From assembly GCF_013870525.1 (NCBI RefSeq), contig NZ_JACBXD010000046.1:1-61494 (forward strand): a stretch of DNA of 61,494 bases, read 5' to 3'. The first letter of the stretch is position 1, and each line of letters starts with the position of its first letter. The notes beneath the pieces were generated by a model. That model was not told the origin of the DNA. It saw only the letters and a list, made by a program, of their open reading frames with translations, and did not search any database. The DNA comes from Amycolatopsis pittospori. Its GTDB lineage: Bacteria > Actinomycetota > Actinomycetes > Mycobacteriales > Pseudonocardiaceae. Shown here piece by piece: positions 8,882-17,303 of the stretch. The translations under genes and the position numbers were made by a program.

Positions 8882-9814
8882 GTGGTCGAACCCGTGTCCC
8901 AGAACACCTCCGAAGACGAGCCCGATCGCCCCGACGAAGAGCGCCCCACTCGGGCCTCCCGCCGGGGCCGATCCGGATCTCAGAAGAAATTCGGCAAGGT
9001 CAACAAGAAGCGGTCGTTCTGGAAGGAACTGCCGATCCTGATCGTCGTCGCACTCGTGCTGACGATCTTGATCCAGCAGTTCCTCGCCAAGGTCTACATG
9101 ATCCCCTCGGGGTCCATGGAGACCACCTTGCACGGCTGCGCCGGGTGCACGGGTGACCGGATTCTGGTCGACCGGATCACGTACGACTTCACCGATCCCG
9201 GTCCGGGCGACGTGGTGGTCTTCAAGGGACCGCCGGCGTGGGCGGGCGAGATCGAGACGCCGGAGTCCAGCAACATCTTCGTCACCGGTTTCCGCGCACT
9301 GGGTTCCCTGATCGGCTTCGCGCCGCCGGACGAGCGAGACTTCGTCAAGCGGATCATCGCGACCGGCGGTCAGACGGTGCAGTGCTGCGACAACAACCGT
9401 GTGGTCGTGGACGGCAAGGCACTCGACGAGCCGTACGTCCACTGGGAAGAGGGCATGGCCCCGACCGAGAAGACGTTCGAGCCGGTCAAGGTGCCCGCCG
9501 GATACGTCTGGGTGATGGGCGACAACCGCAACAACTCGAGCGACTCCCGGTTCCAGGGCGGTGGCGGCGTCAACGGCGCGGTCCCGGTCGACAACATCAT
9601 CGGCAAGGCGCGCGTCATCGTGCTCCCGCCCGGCCGCTGGGGTGGCGTTTCGGACCACAACCCGCAGGCGAGTGCGCAGCCGGTGGCGCTGGGTGCCCCG
9701 GCCTGGCAGCAGGGGCTTCCCCTGGGTGTCGGCATCGCCGCGGCGTGGCCCGTGGTCTTCCTCGGCAGGCGGATGTCGTCCGGAGTGCGCAAGGCGGTCG
9801 ACCGGAGGCGGTAA
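8882..9814 (+). CDS. lepB: Signal peptidase I
   Basis: Type I signal peptidase removes Sec and Tat signal peptides on the outer face of the membrane. The 310-residue protein has a long charged cytoplasmic N-terminus, a helix at about residues 47-68, the Ser nucleophile in PSGSMETTL and the Lys base in RDFVKRIIATGG. The box GDNRNNSSDSR follows. A second hydrophobic segment occurs near the C-terminus (LGVGIAAAWPVVFLG). A Cys-rich insert (GCAGCTGD) lies after the catalytic Ser. rnhB follows 4 nt after the stop. Confidence 0.96.
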   Translation: MVEPVSQNTSEDEPDRPDEERPTRASRRGRSGSQKKFGKVNKKRSFWKELPILIVVALVLTILIQQFLAKVYMIPSGSMETTLHGCAGCTGDRILVDRITYDFTDPGPGDVVVFKGPPAWAGEIETPESSNIFVTGFRALGSLIGFAPPDERDFVKRIIATGGQTVQCCDNNRVVVDGKALDEPYVHWEEGMAPTEKTFEPVKVPAGYVWVMGDNRNNSSDSRFQGGGGVNGAVPVDNIIGKARVIVLPPGRWGGVSDHNPQASAQPVALGAPAWQQGLPLGVGIAAAWPVVFLGRRMSSGVRKAVDRRR

Positions 9815-9818
9815 GGCC

Positions 9819-10652
9819 TTGAGAGTTCCTGTACCGCTCACACCGGCCGAACCTCTTCGGCCGCCGCGAGCAGTGGTGCGTGGCGACCTCTTCTGGGGGT
9901 TGCAGGGTGCGCTGGACCGGCGGGGCCTCGGGCCCGTCGCCGGAGTCGACGAGGCCGGGCGCGGCGCCTGCGCCGGCCCGCTCGTCGTGGCCGCGTGCGT
10001 CCTGCGCCCGGGAGACGCCGCCCGGCTGCCCGAACTCACCGATTCCAAGGTCCTCACGGCCAAGGCCCGCGATCGCGTCTACGACCGGGTCGTCCAGCGT
10101 GCTCTCGACTATTCGGTCATCGTCATCCCGGCGGCCGAGGTCGACCTGCTCGGCATCCACGTGATGAACCTCGAAGGCATGCGGCGTGCCGTCTCCGCCT
10201 TGCGGGGTACCCCGGGCTACGTCCTCACCGACGGGTTCCGGGTGTCCGGGTTGCCCGCCCCGAGCGTGCCCGTGATCAAGGGGGACAAGGCCGTCGCGTG
10301 TGTGGCGGCGGCGTCCGTACTGGCCAAGGTCACGCGGGACCGCATCATGGGCGACCTGCACGACGTCCACCCGCACTACGGTTTCGACGTGCACAAGGGC
10401 TACAGCACCGCCGAACACAGCGCGGCGCTGAAGACGCACGGCCCGAGCCCGGTGCACCGCTGGTCGTACGCGAATGTCGCCACCGCGGCCGCCGCGCACG
10501 GCGCGCGACCGCCTCATCCGGTGGTGCTGACCGTGGCCGCACTGGAAAACCCAAGCGTGCCGATACGTGCCCTCGGCCCGTACGTGGGTAACAATGAACG
10601 CTCCGCCGCTGGAGCAGCAGCAGAATCGCGAGGAGGGGCGCGGATTTCATGA
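9819..10652 (+). CDS. rnhB: Ribonuclease HII
   Basis: RNase HII cuts RNA-DNA hybrids and excises ribonucleotides from DNA. Catalytic acidic residues are visible in GVDEAGRGACAGPL (Asp-Glu) and LTDGFRV, and a further Asp occurs in the segment SVLAKVTRDRIM. The HKGYST motif is also present. I chose TTG 9819 (277 residues) because GGAGG lies 10 nt upstream, directly after the lepB stop, and actinobacterial homologues carry a similar N-terminal extension. GTG 9873 or 9876 is a possible shorter start. The stop overlaps the next gene (ATGA). Confidence 0.93.
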   Translation: MRVPVPLTPAEPLRPPRAVVRGDLFWGLQGALDRRGLGPVAGVDEAGRGACAGPLVVAACVLRPGDAARLPELTDSKVLTAKARDRVYDRVVQRALDYSVIVIPAAEVDLLGIHVMNLEGMRRAVSALRGTPGYVLTDGFRVSGLPAPSVPVIKGDKAVACVAAASVLAKVTRDRIMGDLHDVHPHYGFDVHKGYSTAEHSAALKTHGPSPVHRWSYANVATAAAAHGARPPHPVVLTVAALENPSVPIRALGPYVGNNERSAAGAAAESRGGARIS

Positions 10653-10972
10653 GCGCAGAGGATCTCGAAAAGTACGAGACCGAGATGGAGCTCTCGCTTT
10701 ACCGCGAGTATCGCGACATAGTCGGCCAGTTCTCGTACGTGGTGGAGACCGAGCGGCGGTTCTATCTGGCCAACGCCGTCGACGTGCAGGTGCGCGACGG
10801 TGGCGGTGAGGTGTACTTCGAGGTCCGCATGTCCGACGCGTGGGTCTGGGACATGTACCGCCCCGCCAGGTTCGTCAAGCACGTCCGCGTCATCACGTTC
10901 AAGGACGTCAACGTCGAAGAGCTCGACAAGCCGGATCTCCGCCTGCCGGAGGACGGTCCGTTCTCGGGCTGA
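10649..10972 (+). CDS. DUF2469 family protein
   Basis: This 107-residue protein belongs to an actinobacterial family always found next to rnhB (M. tuberculosis Rv2901c type). The recognisable core is EDLEKYETEMELSLYREYRD, with VVETERRFYLAN and a Trp/Tyr-rich middle. The biochemical function is unknown. It overlaps rnhB by 4 nt, so it is translated in step with it, and a strong hairpin follows. Confidence 0.93.
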   Translation: MSAEDLEKYETEMELSLYREYRDIVGQFSYVVETERRFYLANAVDVQVRDGGGEVYFEVRMSDAWVWDMYRPARFVKHVRVITFKDVNVEELDKPDLRLPEDGPFSG

Positions 10973-10983
10973 ACCGACTCCCG

Positions 10984-11031
10984 AATACGTGAAGGCCCCC
11001 TCCGACGTCTTGGAGGGGGCCTTCACGTATT
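10984..11031. terminator. Perfect 20-bp stem-loop after the lepB-rnhB operon
   Basis: The arms 10984-11003 and 11012-11031 are exact complements around an 8-nt loop. The stem centre is GTGAAGGCCCCCTCC. It sits 12 nt after the DUF2469 stop, with no long T run, so it may be a factor-dependent or hairpin-only terminator. The same GTGAAGGCC core recurs in the hairpin at 54523-54575, suggesting a dispersed palindromic repeat. Confidence 0.75.
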
Positions 11032-11097
11032 TCTGGCGCGCGCCCCTAGCACCGGCCACCGACAGTTTTCGTCCGGCGGGCTCCGGCCGCACGCGAT

Positions 11098-11124
11098 TCA
11101 TCCACAGGACCCCGGTTGTCCACA
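11098..11124 (+). promoter_or_regulatory. Pair of DnaA boxes upstream of the yraN operon
   Basis: TTGTCCACA at 11116-11124 is a perfect actinobacterial DnaA box. TCATCCACA at 11098-11106 is a one- or two-mismatch box in the same orientation, 18 bp upstream. Both lie in the non-coding gap before yraN. A second pair with nearly the same spacing occurs at 16973-17000. Binding by DnaA is inferred from the sequence only. Confidence 0.5.
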
Positions 11125-11212
11125 GGCGGGCGATTCGAGTCTGGCCGGCGCCCTGGTGACCCTGGCAGCGTTGATCGCACACGCACTGTGACGATCGCTG
11201 AGGGGGATCGAG

Positions 11213-11599
11213 ATGATGGGCACGGCCGAACAGCCGTTCACCGGGGCATCACGCATCGAGCTGGGGCGCTGGGGCGAGGATCTCGCGATCCGGCATCTGG
11301 AGAGCACGGGCTACGTCGTCCTGAGCCGCAACTGGCGTTGCCGCGACGGCGAACTGGATCTCGTCGCGACCGACCAGGAACGCCTGGTCTTCTGCGAGGT
11401 GAAGACCAGGAGCGGGCTCGGTTACGGCACCCCCGCCGAGGCGGTGACGCCGGCCAAGGCGGACCGCATCCGCCGTCTCGCGAACCTGTGGCAGCGCCGG
11501 TTCATGCTCCGCTGGTGCCCGGTCCGCTACGACATCGTCGCGATCGTCGCCCCGCCCGGCGAGCTGCCGTACGTGCGGCACATCAAGGCGGCGTTCTGA
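11213..11599 (+). CDS. YraN family (UPF0102) putative endonuclease
   Basis: The 128-residue protein has a PD-(D/E)xK nuclease fold signature: an N-terminal helix with Glu (GRWGEDLAIRHLE), then GELDLVA and VFCEVKTRSG, which supply the Asp, Glu and Lys. Family members resemble Holliday-junction or nick-processing enzymes but remain poorly defined. It starts an operon with the comM-like ATPase and dprA, the usual DNA-processing trio. ATG codons at 11213 and 11216 are both possible starts. Confidence 0.92.
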   Translation: MMGTAEQPFTGASRIELGRWGEDLAIRHLESTGYVVLSRNWRCRDGELDLVATDQERLVFCEVKTRSGLGYGTPAEAVTPAKADRIRRLANLWQRRFMLRWCPVRYDIVAIVAPPGELPYVRHIKAAF

Positions 11600-13108
11600 A
11601 TGGCCCTGGCGAAGGCGTGGGCCGTGGCGCTGCTCGGCGTCGACGGCAAGATGATCGAGATCGAGGCCGACATCGGCGGCGGATCCCCCAGGGTGACCAT
11701 GGTCGGGCTGCCCGACGCCGGGTTGAAGGAGGCCAAGGACAGGGTCCGCTCAGCGGTCCGCAACTCGCGGCAGACGTGGCCGGACGAGAAGGTGATCCTC
11801 GGCCTGTCACCCGCGAATCTCCCGAAGGTGGGTTCCGGCTACGACCTCGGCATCGCGGCGGCGGTCCTCGCCGCGACCGGGTCGGTCCCGGCCACGAAAC
11901 TGCTCCAGACCGTGCTGCTCGGCGAACTGGCCCTCGACGGCCGGGTGCGGGCCGTCCGAGGGGTCCTGCCGGGGTTGCTCGCGGCGCGCAGGGCCGGGTA
12001 CCGGAGGGCGGTCGTGCCCGCCGAATCGTTGTTCGAAGCCGCGCTCGTGGACGGTTTGGAGGTCGGCGGGGTAGCCCGGCTGAGCGATTTCGTCGACTGG
12101 CTCAAGGGCGAGGGGGAACTGACCCGGCCCGAGCCGTCCCTGGTCCAGGAGACGCCGGAGGTGCCCGACCTGGCGGACGTCGTCGGGCAGCCCGAAGCCC
12201 GGTGGGCACTGGAGGTGGCCGCGGCCGGCGGCCATCACCTGCTCATGACCGGACCGCCCGGGGTGGGCAAGACGATGCTCGCGAAACGTCTCCCCGGACT
12301 TCTGCCGCGTCTGACGACGGAGGAGTCGTTGGAGGTCACCGCGGTCCATTCGATAGACGGCTCGTTGTCGCGGTCCGCTCCGCTCGTGACCGTGCCGCCG
12401 TTCGTCGCTCCGCATCACTCGATCAGCGTGCCCGCGCTGATCGGCGGCGGTAGCGGTCTGGCCGTGCCCGGTGCCATCAGCCGGGCGCACCGCGGCATCC
12501 TGTTCCTCGACGAGGTCTGTGAGTTCGGGCCGGAACGGCTGGAGTCCCTGCGCACGGTGCTCGAAGAGGGCGAGGTGCGGATCGCGAGGGTCAAGGGCTC
12601 GGTGTGCTATCCGGCGCGCTTCCAGCTGGTGCTCGCGACGAACCCTTGTCCTTGCGCCCCCGCCAAGGACGCCGATTGCACCTGCTCCGCGTCCGCGCGA
12701 AGACGCTACTTGGGCAGGCTGTCGGGACCTTTACTCGATCGGGTGGATTTGCGGGTGCGGCTGCGGCCGCTTTCCGCGCTCAGCGCACACCTGAGCGAAG
12801 CGCCGGAACCTTCCGCTCCCGTCCGGGAACGGGTCTTGGAGGCCCGCGAGCGAGCCGGGAAACGGTGGGCCGATCACGGCTGGCCGACCAACGCGGAAGT
12901 GCCCGGACCGGCCTTGCGTCGCGAGTTCGCTCTTCCCGTGCAGGTCACGGCGTTGCTGGACCGTGCGCTGGAACGAGGAGCCCTCACCGCCCGCGGCGCG
13001 GACCGATGCCTTCGCATCGCCTGGACGCTCGCCGACTTGAAGGGCATCGAAAAGCCGGAAGCCGACGAGGTCGCGGCCGCGCTGAACTTCCGGGAGAGGT
13101 CATCCTGA
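11600..13108 (+). CDS. YifB/ComM family Mg-chelatase-like AAA+ ATPase
   Basis: The 502-residue protein is related to ComM, a helicase that promotes branch migration during transformation in some bacteria. The order is an N-terminal Lon-like (ChlI) domain up to about residue 170, then an AAA+ domain with Walker A GPPGVGKT (about residue 219) and Walker B GILFLDEVCEF. The Cys-rich loop NPCPCAPAKDADCTCS is followed by the Mg-chelatase C-terminal domain. It starts right after the yraN stop with no gap, and its own stop overlaps dprA by 1 nt. Confidence 0.95.
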   Translation: MALAKAWAVALLGVDGKMIEIEADIGGGSPRVTMVGLPDAGLKEAKDRVRSAVRNSRQTWPDEKVILGLSPANLPKVGSGYDLGIAAAVLAATGSVPATKLLQTVLLGELALDGRVRAVRGVLPGLLAARRAGYRRAVVPAESLFEAALVDGLEVGGVARLSDFVDWLKGEGELTRPEPSLVQETPEVPDLADVVGQPEARWALEVAAAGGHHLLMTGPPGVGKTMLAKRLPGLLPRLTTEESLEVTAVHSIDGSLSRSAPLVTVPPFVAPHHSISVPALIGGGSGLAVPGAISRAHRGILFLDEVCEFGPERLESLRTVLEEGEVRIARVKGSVCYPARFQLVLATNPCPCAPAKDADCTCSASARRRYLGRLSGPLLDRVDLRVRLRPLSALSAHLSEAPEPSAPVRERVLEARERAGKRWADHGWPTNAEVPGPALRREFALPVQVTALLDRALERGALTARGADRCLRIAWTLADLKGIEKPEADEVAAALNFRERSS

Positions 13109-14247
13109 TGGGTGAATTCGAGGCTGAGCGGATCGCGCGGTCGTATCTCCTGCGGGTGGCCGAGCCACCGGCGCCCGCCTTGGTCGATTTCGTCGGGGAG
13201 CACGGCCCGATCGTCGCCGCGGAACGGGTGCGGCGCGCCGGCTGCCCGCCGAAGGTACGAGACGAGACGGCGGCCCGGCGAGCACACGACTACGCCGAGC
13301 GTGACCTGGAAAGAGCGGCCGCCGACGAGACCCGGCTCGTCATCCCGGAAGACGACGAATGGCCTGCTTGGCCACTGCTTTCGCTGTCCGTCGCCCGAGG
13401 ACGGGGCGTCTCCGGCGTGGCACCTCCGCTGGCGTTGTGGGTGCGAGGTCCGGCCCGGCTCGACGAGGCGGTGGACCAGGCGATCGCGATCGTCGGCGCC
13501 CGCGCGGCCACCGAGTACGGCGAGCACAACGCGGCCGAACTGGGCTATCACCTGGCGGGCCGGGGGATCCCGGTGTTCTCGGGAGCGGCGTACGGCATCG
13601 ACGGGGCGGCTCATCGCGGTGCCCTCGGTGCCTCCGGTACGACGGTCGCCCTGCTCGGCTGCGGGATCGACGCCGGTTACCCGGCCCAGCACACGACGTT
13701 GCTGCGCACCATCGGGCGGACCGGCGCGGTGGTCAGCGAGTACCCGCCCGGTACCCCTCCCGCCAGGCATCGGTTCCTCGTGCGGAACAGGCTCATCGCC
13801 GCCCTGACCGAGGGGACCGTCGTGGTCGAGGCGGGCAGGCGGAGCGGTGCCCGGAACACCGCCGGCACCGCCGGAGCCCTGGGAAAGGTCGTGATGGCGA
13901 TGCCGGGACCGGTGACGTCCGGGATGTCCTCCGGCTGCCACGCCCTGATCCGTGAAGGGCAAGCGACGCTCGTGACCTCGGTAGACGAGGTCCTCGAGAC
14001 CGCCGGACGCCTCGGCCAGCCGTTCACCGACCCGGCGAAACCTCGCCGTCGCACCGACGAACTCGGGCCGGAGGCGCTGCGAGTGCACGACGCGCTGTCC
14101 GGACGGGCGGCGAAACCGGAGGAGCGGGTCGCCGCCGAAGCCGGCATCCCGGTCGAACGCGTCCGGTCCCTGCTGCCCGAACTCGAACTGGACGGTTTCG
14201 CCGAAAGGGGTGACTCAGGGTGGCGAAGACGGACCGGCAAGACCTGA
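13108..14247 (+). CDS. dprA: DNA-processing protein DprA
   Basis: DprA binds single-stranded DNA and loads RecA during transformation or recombination. The 379-residue protein has the Rossmann-like DprA core with IVGARAATEYG, SGAAYGIDGAAHRGAL, LGCGIDAGYPAQH and FLVRNRLIAALTEGTVVVEAG. A C-terminal winged-helix segment (about the last 55 residues) follows. ATG 13108 overlaps the upstream TGA, so translation is coupled. Confidence 0.95.
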   Translation: MGEFEAERIARSYLLRVAEPPAPALVDFVGEHGPIVAAERVRRAGCPPKVRDETAARRAHDYAERDLERAAADETRLVIPEDDEWPAWPLLSLSVARGRGVSGVAPPLALWVRGPARLDEAVDQAIAIVGARAATEYGEHNAAELGYHLAGRGIPVFSGAAYGIDGAAHRGALGASGTTVALLGCGIDAGYPAQHTTLLRTIGRTGAVVSEYPPGTPPARHRFLVRNRLIAALTEGTVVVEAGRRSGARNTAGTAGALGKVVMAMPGPVTSGMSSGCHALIREGQATLVTSVDEVLETAGRLGQPFTDPAKPRRRTDELGPEALRVHDALSGRAAKPEERVAAEAGIPVERVRSLLPELELDGFAERGDSGWRRRTGKT

Positions 14248-14352
14248 CTGGCCTACACCCGAGACGCCATCCCGGCACGATCCGACCACGGACACCACAA
14301 CAGGGTGCGGCGATACTTGACCATCCGCCGTACATCGCGCAGCGTGATCGCC

Positions 14353-15363
14353 ATGCCGTCGACCGAAGGTCCCCACGGCACGGGAAAACGCGCCCGCAGG
14401 CCCGATCTGCGCGCCGCCCGTGCCGCGCTCCCGGAACCCGTCCGGAAGCTGATCGACGACTACGAGCGGCACCTTTCCCTGGAACGCGGGCTTTCCGCGC
14501 ATACGGTGCGCGCCTACCTCGGCGATGTGGTGTCGCTGCTGGGCTTCGTGGACGGGAACGGCGGCCGGTTCGCCGATCTCGACATCGCGACGCTGCGCGG
14601 ATGGCTCGCCCGGCAACGTGAGGAAGGCGCCAGCCGGACGACGCTGGCCAGGCGTGCGGCGGCGGCCCGCACCTTCACCGCCTGGGCGCATCGAGGCGGG
14701 GCGCTCGCGACCGATCCGGGCGGCCGGCTGGTGGCGCCGCGTGCGCACCGCAAGCTTCCCGGGGTCCTCCGGGCGGAGCAGGCCGGCGAGGTCATGCGCT
14801 CCTCAGCCGCCGGTGCCGAACAGCGGGACCCGGTGGCCTTGAGGGACAGTGCCATCGTGGAACTGCTCTACGCGACCGGAGTGCGGGTCTCCGAACTGTG
14901 CGGGCTGGACGTCGGCGACGTCGACTTCTCCCGCCGTGTCGTGCTCGTGATGGGCAAGGGCGGCAAGGAACGGGTCGTGCCGTTCGGCGTCCCGGCCGAG
15001 GCGGCCTTGCGGGCGTGGCTGGACGACGGCCGGGGGAAGCTCGCCGTGGAGTCGAAGGGCGTGGAGGCGGAAGGTCGCGTCGAGGCCGCGCTCTTCCTGG
15101 GGGCGCGAGGCGGCAGGCTCGATCCGAGGGCGGCCCGCCGGGTCGTCCACGACGCCGTCGGCTCGGTGCCGGGCGCGAGCGACATGGGTCCGCACGGCCT
15201 CAGGCATTCGGCGGCCACCCATCTGCTCGAAGGCGGTGCCGATCTTCGGAGCGTTCAGGAACTGCTTGGTCACGCTACGCTGGCTACAACGCAGCTCTAC
15301 ACTCATGTGACCGTCGATCGGCTGAAGGCGATCCACGACCGCGCGCACCCCCGGGCCCGATGA
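14353..15363 (+). CDS. xerC: Tyrosine recombinase XerC
   Basis: XerC resolves chromosome dimers at dif with XerD. After an N-terminal SAM-like core-binding domain (LIDDYERHLSLERGLSAHTVRAYL), the catalytic domain shows Arg in ATGVRVSELCGL, HGLRHSAATH (His and Arg), LLGHATL and the nucleophile Tyr in TTQLYTH. The length from ATG 14353 is 336 residues, slightly long because of a basic N-terminus and an insert near GKLAVESKGVEAEGR. In-frame GTG 14344 and 14305 are alternative starts. No strong ribosome site is seen. Confidence 0.93.
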   Translation: MPSTEGPHGTGKRARRPDLRAARAALPEPVRKLIDDYERHLSLERGLSAHTVRAYLGDVVSLLGFVDGNGGRFADLDIATLRGWLARQREEGASRTTLARRAAAARTFTAWAHRGGALATDPGGRLVAPRAHRKLPGVLRAEQAGEVMRSSAAGAEQRDPVALRDSAIVELLYATGVRVSELCGLDVGDVDFSRRVVLVMGKGGKERVVPFGVPAEAALRAWLDDGRGKLAVESKGVEAEGRVEAALFLGARGGRLDPRAARRVVHDAVGSVPGASDMGPHGLRHSAATHLLEGGADLRSVQELLGHATLATTQLYTHVTVDRLKAIHDRAHPRAR

Positions 15364-15470
15364 TGCCGGGGAGAACTCGGCAGGGGACCCGACAGCCCGA
15401 ATCGGCGGCGCACGCGCATCCGCACGAGCACGGAGACCACCCTGAGTCGCATGCTGAGAACGGCGGTCCG

Positions 15471-16319
15471 ATGACCGCCGACCCACATGTCACCGAAGCC
15501 GCCGGGAAACACCGTCCCGGCGGGGACGGTCCTGCCGTCGCGCCCGAAGCGCGGACGAGCTACGAGGTGGACGCCGGGATCCAGGCGTTGTGGCGGCAGT
15601 TCGTCGAGTCGCCGGACCAGATCCTGCGCGACAGGCTCGTGCTGCACTACGCCCCGCTCGTCAAATACGTCGCCGGCCGCGTCGGCACCGGCCTGCCGAC
15701 CCACGTCGACGTCGGCGACCTGATCCAGTCCGGGATCTTCGGCCTGGTCGACGCCATCGAGAAGTTCGAACCCGCCCGTGGCCTGCGGTTCGAGACCTAC
15801 GCCATGCAGCGGATCCGGGGCGCGATCCTCGACGACCTCCGTTCCCAGGACTGGGTCCCGCGAGCGGTGCGAAGCAAGGCCCGCGAGGCCGAGCGTGCGC
15901 TGGAACGCCTCGGTGCCCGCCTGAACCGCACCCCGACCGACGCCGAACTGGCGGCCGAACTCGAAATCAGCGTCGACGACCTGCGCGAGTTCTACGGCCA
16001 GATGCAGCTGACCAGCGTCATCGCGCTGGAAGACCTCGTCGCCGCGGGCAAGGACAGCGGATCCCTCGTCGACACCCTGCCCGACGACGGCGCCGTCGAC
16101 CCGGTGGCCGTCCTGGTCGACCAGGACAACCGCCGCCAGCTGGCGCAGGCCATCGCGCAGCTCACCGAACGGGACCGGATCGTCGTCGGGCTCTACTACT
16201 TCGAAAGCCTGACGCTCGCCGAGATCGGCAAGGTCCTCGGCGTCACCGAGTCGCGGGTCAGCCAGCTGCACACCCGCGCCGTCATGCGGCTGCGCGCGAA
16301 GCTGGTCGAGCAGGCCTAG
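15471..16319 (+). CDS. whiG: FliA/WhiG family RNA polymerase sigma factor
   Basis: This 282-residue sigma factor is close in length and sequence to Streptomyces WhiG, which starts sporulation of aerial hyphae. Region 2 is LVLHYAPLVKYVAGRVGTGLP through FETYAMQRIRGAILDDLRSQDWVPR. Region 3 and region 4 follow, with a helix-turn-helix at LTLAEIGKVLGVTESRVSQLHTRAV. I chose ATG 15471 for its family-like length. ATG 15360, overlapping the xerC stop as ATGA, is in frame and would add 37 residues. Whether it controls sporulation in this organism is inference. Confidence 0.85.
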   Translation: MTADPHVTEAAGKHRPGGDGPAVAPEARTSYEVDAGIQALWRQFVESPDQILRDRLVLHYAPLVKYVAGRVGTGLPTHVDVGDLIQSGIFGLVDAIEKFEPARGLRFETYAMQRIRGAILDDLRSQDWVPRAVRSKAREAERALERLGARLNRTPTDAELAAELEISVDDLREFYGQMQLTSVIALEDLVAAGKDSGSLVDTLPDDGAVDPVAVLVDQDNRRQLAQAIAQLTERDRIVVGLYYFESLTLAEIGKVLGVTESRVSQLHTRAVMRLRAKLVEQA

Positions 16320-16921
16320 AGGCCTTCCCAGGGCTTGAGGCGGATCTCCGACGGTTCGCCGATCAACGCCAGCGGATCGACGTACTCCTCGCCCCGCAGG
16401 ACACCGAAGTGCAGGCACGCCTGTTCCGGGCAGCCCGGATGGCCCACCACGAGCGTCCCGAGCACTTGGCCCCGGTAGACCTGATCACCCGCGGTGACGG
16501 TGAGGGCGAGGGGTTGGTAAGTGGTGCGCAGGCCTCCTTCGTGATCGATCGAAACCACTCCGCGGCCAGCCACCTGGCCGGCGAACATCACCACCCCTTC
16601 GGCCGCCGCGAGCACGTTCGCGCCCGGCGCCGCGGCGAGGTCGACACCTCGGTGGCCGGGTCCGTACGGCGTCGCGGGCGGCTCGAAGTACCTGGTGACG
16701 CTGGGTGCCGGTGAGACCGGCCAAGAGAGGCGTCCTTGGGGTGAAGGAGCGCCTCTGGCCGTCCCCGGCATGGCCGAAGAGGCGAAGATCGCGAGCAGCG
16801 TCGCGAGGATCGCGAGGCGAGGAAGACGCCTCGGCCGTCCGGGACGGCGGTGCCGGCCGCCGGAGCGGTCGAGCGCGAAGGAATGCCTGGTGACAGGGCG
16901 GGAACAGGTCGTCATCGTCAT
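16316..16921 (-). CDS. M23 family (LytM-like) peptidase, secreted
   Basis: The 201-residue exported protein has a twin-basic N-terminus and hydrophobic signal (LAILATLLAIFASSA, about residues 33-50). A LytM domain follows, with GHRGVDLAA carrying the first His and Asp zinc ligands. The usual HxH motif reads CLHFG, so the first His is replaced by Cys; such variants exist in actinobacteria and may be non-catalytic regulators of cell-wall hydrolases. Its stop overlaps that of the convergent sigma gene within CTAG at 16316-16319. Confidence 0.88.
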   Translation of the reverse strand: MTMTTCSRPVTRHSFALDRSGGRHRRPGRPRRLPRLAILATLLAIFASSAMPGTARGAPSPQGRLSWPVSPAPSVTRYFEPPATPYGPGHRGVDLAAAPGANVLAAAEGVVMFAGQVAGRGVVSIDHEGGLRTTYQPLALTVTAGDQVYRGQVLGTLVVGHPGCPEQACLHFGVLRGEEYVDPLALIGEPSEIRLKPWEGL

Positions 16922-16972
16922 GTGTTCCAGCTTGGGCGACCGGCGTGGCGGGCGGGGCGCGCCGGGGGAATC

Positions 16973-17000
16973 TGTGGATAACCGAGCCGGTTGTGGACAA
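16973..17000 (-). promoter_or_regulatory. Pair of perfect DnaA boxes
   Basis: On the minus strand, TTATCCACA (16973-16981) and TTGTCCACA (16992-17000) both match the DnaA-box consensus exactly, with starts 19 bp apart in the same orientation. They lie between the divergent M23 gene and rpsB, about 50 bp upstream of the M23 start. Possible roles are DnaA-dependent transcription control or a DnaA titration or reactivation site. Confidence 0.6.
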
Positions 17001-17303
17001 CCGCTCTCATCAGGGGCTGCCGGTGCGGTAGGCGGTGACGACAGGGAGTAGACTCTTTTGCGCGGTCCGCGGCAGCGGACTGACTTCGCGTGCACGTGCG
17101 CGCTCCCGACGGCCGATCTCCTCACGGAGGGTCAGGACAAGCGGGGGCACACGGCCCGGCGGTCCCTTGGGTCACTTCACTCCGGGGTCCGGGCCCGAGC
17201 ATCTGCACCAGGGCGATCGGCCACCCGGCCGAGAGCGACGAACCGAGCAAGCGCGTTCCGGCGGAGCCGGGCGCGCACGACACAGAAGAGGTTGATTCCG
17301 GCA
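17001..17303 (+). promoter_or_regulatory. rpsB promoter and long leader region
   Basis: No gene is visible in this stretch. A -10-like TAGACT lies at 17049-17054, which would give an rpsB mRNA leader of about 245 nt. The leader is GC-rich, can fold in several ways, and has an AGAAGAGG purine tract before the rpsB ATG. Autogenous control of rpsB-tsf by S2 through leader RNA is known in other bacteria. Whether it occurs here is inference. Confidence 0.4.

Noticed and set aside
15360..15470. Extended N-terminus of the sigma factor starting at the xerC stop
   Set aside because: It is in frame and possible by overlap, but the extra 37 residues are His/Pro-rich, and the start at 15471 gives the usual WhiG length.
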